Assembly (NCBI GenBank): GCA_030618925.1
Contig: JAUXCK010000182.1
Coordinates: forward strand, 1-6,217
Length of the DNA: 6,217 nucleotides
Source: Desulfobacteraceae bacterium
GTDB lineage: Bacteria > Desulfobacterota > Desulfobacteria > Desulfobacterales > SURF-7
Reading direction: 5' to 3'
Part shown: one piece after another, positions 5,601-6,217 of the stretch
How the letters are laid out: every line of letters begins with the position of its first letter
Numbering within the stretch: the first letter of the stretch is position 1
The notes under the pieces: model-generated
The model's input: the letters and a program-made list of their open reading frames with translations, nothing else
Databases searched by the model: none
What the model was told of the DNA's origin: nothing
Program-made: the position numbers and the translations under genes

Positions 5601-6217
5601 GAAAACCATATCACCGCCTGGAATGCGCTGAACGGAAAGATACTGCCAGATTTCCCGGTAACCATGGATGACCTCCAGTTTTTTGCCGGTCCTTCGGCCG
5701 CTGACCTGGATGGAGACGGCTTTCCGGAGATCATCGGGGGAAGCGGGGGGTTTCTGGTAAGGGCCTACGATGGGTCTGGGTGGGTGCCGGATGGCTGGCC
5801 GAAATTCACCGGGAAATGGGTGATCTCCACACCCGGAATTGGGGATATTGACGGGGATGGACTCCTGGAGGTGGCTGTCATGACACGATCAGGCGATTTG
5901 TATGTATGGGACAGCCTGGGCGATGCCTGCAACAGCACCGAATGGAAAACATTTCAGCACGACATGCAGCATACAGGCGTTTATGGCAAGGATGTCATCT
6001 CACCGGCAAGGCCTCTGGGGTTTACTGCAAAAGAAGATAACGGCTCTATCCTGCTATCCTGGAACGCTTCAGGGGATGATGGGTATTGCGGCCATGCGGC
6101 TGGTTATGAGATACGCGGATATGAACATGAGGGTGACGGTTCCTGGAGAAATGCCTTGTTCCGGAAAGTTGTTCAAAGCGAATCGAAACCAAAAACCAAA
6201 ATTAAAATAACAATGGA
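2589..6217 (+). CDS. Exported subtilisin-like (S8) protein with FG-GAP/VCBS beta-propeller, 1209+ codons, C-terminus beyond the right edge
   Basis: Predicted secreted or surface protein; its substrate is unknown. A signal peptide (1-25) is followed by a subtilase-like domain (about 85-450). VVIAVIDSGI holds the catalytic Asp110 and DYGHGTG holds His212, in place of the usual HGTHVAG. CPNCMILPIRVG (236-247) is the strand usually reading ILPVRV. VPIIASAADE places Asp305 where the oxyanion-hole Asn is normally found. The expected GTSxAAP serine motif is replaced by TSCSSEAVGRGAGIAGL (358-374), leaving Ser361 or Ser362 as possible nucleophiles. DQYFGYGRVNAQKAV (433-447) is the usual domain end. 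Three Asp/Asn-rich calcium-type loops lie between Asp110 and His212. Then come a beta-sandwich region (about 455-580), eight FG-GAP/VCBS repeats (about 595-1110) and a fibronectin III-like domain beginning near 1136. Cysteines in the catalytic domain (193, 221, 236, 239, 344, 360) may form disulfides. I recall similar architectures in delta-proteobacteria and myxobacteria. Fold assignment is secure; protease activity is not. Confidence 0.9.
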   Translation, partial: MKNRSILILLTFLCCLIVFLTDALGEVPYPSAPANVDANKYEEYCFLDSENPVYPANYTGSDVWKYSSKAPEGSPFLNDPRELNGVTGMSVDKAWEITTGRPDVVIAVIDSGIRWRQPNIANKFFLNRDELPLPQNSAFYDKNQDGVFNMEDYAEDQRVFDWNENGVKDPEDLIHVFSDNIDDDQNGYTDDICGWDMVDDDNDPYDDVDYGHGTGESQDSCGEAYSSSNAHFPGTCPNCMILPIRVGLSFMAEDMSFGRAVVFAVDSGADVVQEALGTISGSSLSQNAIHYAVANNVPIIASAADESSMHQNLPAAHEHTINLNSVTKFESGMTPESYLYLNGCTNYGGNIAVAVSSTSCSSEAVGRGAGIAGLIISAAKNEMARGNLSKDLTANEIKQIITMSADDIDFSKNYRVNYPVFSTRRFQSGPGWDQYFGYGRVNAQKAVQIVSEHRIPPEADITAPLWFDTLDPKFTPSVDITGRVANKRGGSYTYVMEFGRGIQPTGSEWKRIYQSGILDAPRKGVLATWNIKSFLDDVSFPPNEINEFTFTIRVTVIDQDHPDRRAESRKTVYLHHDPQLKNGFPKNLGSSGEAPVIMTDLDGDNIEDMIVPTTDGLIYALKADGTALVGWPVHTDLLAHRYDGSRAYRSGAIDASIFEAIGFGGIAVGDLDRDGDPEVVASSLYGKIYVWEHDGRMRDGFPVTLFPPYSLNPDFTGNDQTDARDKYNRRLFGVVSAPVLEDMDMDGRLDIICAALDNHVYVWDADGQLLPGWPVLVIDDSRFEVVDDVTHRIRARYPESTCYTGKIVSTPAVGDIDNDGFPEIVVGTNEQYREPMNVSTLSPIIDILISLEVLSDMGNARVYALHHDGENHEGGPFVDGWPVKIALLMTELLPYVGSGIPGAPIMADVDHDGTLEVAVLSTVGPVYLLNGDGTSYYGTDYAGDPHAMRVTTLPGMGIDLPTIPAMGSPLFADLSGDGNLSCIAPSAGLRKLIDVNLAGEQINNENHITAWNALNGKILPDFPVTMDDLQFFAGPSAADLDGDGFPEIIGGSGGFLVRAYDGSGWVPDGWPKFTGKWVISTPGIGDIDGDGLLEVAVMTRSGDLYVWDSLGDACNSTEWKTFQHDMQHTGVYGKDVISPARPLGFTAKEDNGSILLSWNASGDDGYCGHAAGYEIRGYEHEGDGSWRNALFRKVVQSESKPKTKIKITM
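3009..3161 (+). other. Three EF-hand-like calcium loops inserted between catalytic Asp and His
   Basis: DKNQDGVFNMED (residues 141-152) and DWNENGVKDPED (161-172) both fit the 12-residue DxDxDG-type EF-hand loop. DDDQNGYTDD (182-191) is a shorter DxDxNG loop, of a kind common just before the active-site His in subtilases. They start about 20 residues apart. They probably bind calcium and stabilise the domain outside the cell. Calcium binding is inferred from the pattern of acidic side chains. Confidence 0.65.
4371..5978 (+). other. Eight FG-GAP/VCBS-type repeats forming a probable beta-propeller
   Basis: Calcium-loop motifs of the form DxDxDGxxE/D recur at residues 600 (DLDGDNIED), 670 (DLDRDGDPE), 742 (DMDMDGRLD), 815 (DIDNDGFPE), 908 (DVDHDGTLE), 973 (DLSGDGNLS), 1039 (DLDGDGFPE) and 1086 (DIDGDGLLE). 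Most are followed by a strand like GKIYVWEHDG and then by a GWPV or GFPV turn. This is the integrin-alpha-like FG-GAP/VCBS blade pattern, used for calcium-stabilised adhesion or ligand binding. The sixth repeat is the most degraded (Ser at one ligand position, no closing acid). Confidence 0.88.
5416..5440. repeat. Perfect 11-bp inverted repeat with a 3-base loop, inside the coding sequence
   Basis: GTGACCCTCAT (5416-5426), GCC (5427-5429), ATGAGGGTCAC (5430-5440). The arms are exactly complementary and pairing stops at both outer flanks (G5415 against A5441). It encodes residues around GDPHAMRVT between the fifth and sixth propeller repeats. No T-run follows, so it is not a typical terminator. 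Confidence 0.9.
5994..6217 (+). other. Start of a fibronectin type III-like domain, cut by the window edge
   Basis: After the propeller, SPARPLGFTAKEDNGSILLS (1138-1157) leads into WNASGDDGYCGHAAGYEIRG (1158-1177). This matches the SWTAPGDDGxxGxAxxYxIR pattern typical of Fn3 domains in secreted bacterial proteins. The last residues are rich in Lys and Ser. The remainder and any anchoring or sorting domain lie past the right edge. Confidence 0.65.

Noticed and set aside
5423..5734. A 103-codon open frame on the minus strand
   Set aside because: It is antisense to propeller repeats that continue in one unbroken frame on the plus strand; no motif was recognised.

Overview
The window looks like chromosomal DNA of a free-living Gram-negative anaerobe, most likely a deltaproteobacterium (Desulfobacterota, Desulfobacteraceae-like). 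This placement is an inference from three things: an oxygen-sensitive radical SAM sulfatase-maturing enzyme, a very large exported subtilase with an FG-GAP/VCBS propeller of a type I associate with delta-proteobacteria and myxobacteria, and intermediate base composition. No marker gene fixes the taxon.

Layout. (1) Positions 1-922, minus strand: the N-terminal 307 codons of a GH1 beta-glucosidase, which runs off the left edge. It starts at TTG. (2) Positions 923-1181: a 259-bp divergent intergenic region with candidate promoters facing both ways and a 10-bp tandem repeat. (3) Positions 1182-2456, plus strand: a complete anaerobic sulfatase maturase (anSME) with all eleven cluster-binding cysteines and a C-terminal SEC-C zinc-binding tail. 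(4) Positions 2457-2588: a 132-bp gap with a candidate promoter. (5) Position 2589 to the right edge, plus strand: at least 1209 codons of an exported, multidomain subtilisin-like protein. Its order is signal peptide, S8-like domain with EF-hand-like insertions, beta-sandwich linker, eight FG-GAP/VCBS calcium-loop repeats, then the start of a fibronectin type III-like domain. It runs off the right edge. No RNA genes, mobile elements or CRISPR arrays are visible.

How the genes may relate. A cytoplasmic beta-glucosidase beside a sulfatase maturase fits use of (sulfated) glycans, but no sulfatase is in view, so the link is only suggestive. The large exported protein probably has its own promoter and need not share a pathway with the other two.

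The points most worth a second look are the divergent active site of the subtilase-like protein (Asp where the oxyanion-hole Asn is expected, and no GTSxAAP serine motif), a perfect 11-bp inverted repeat inside its coding sequence, and the SEC-C tail on an anSME with no nearby substrate. I see no evidence for a wholly new multi-gene system.
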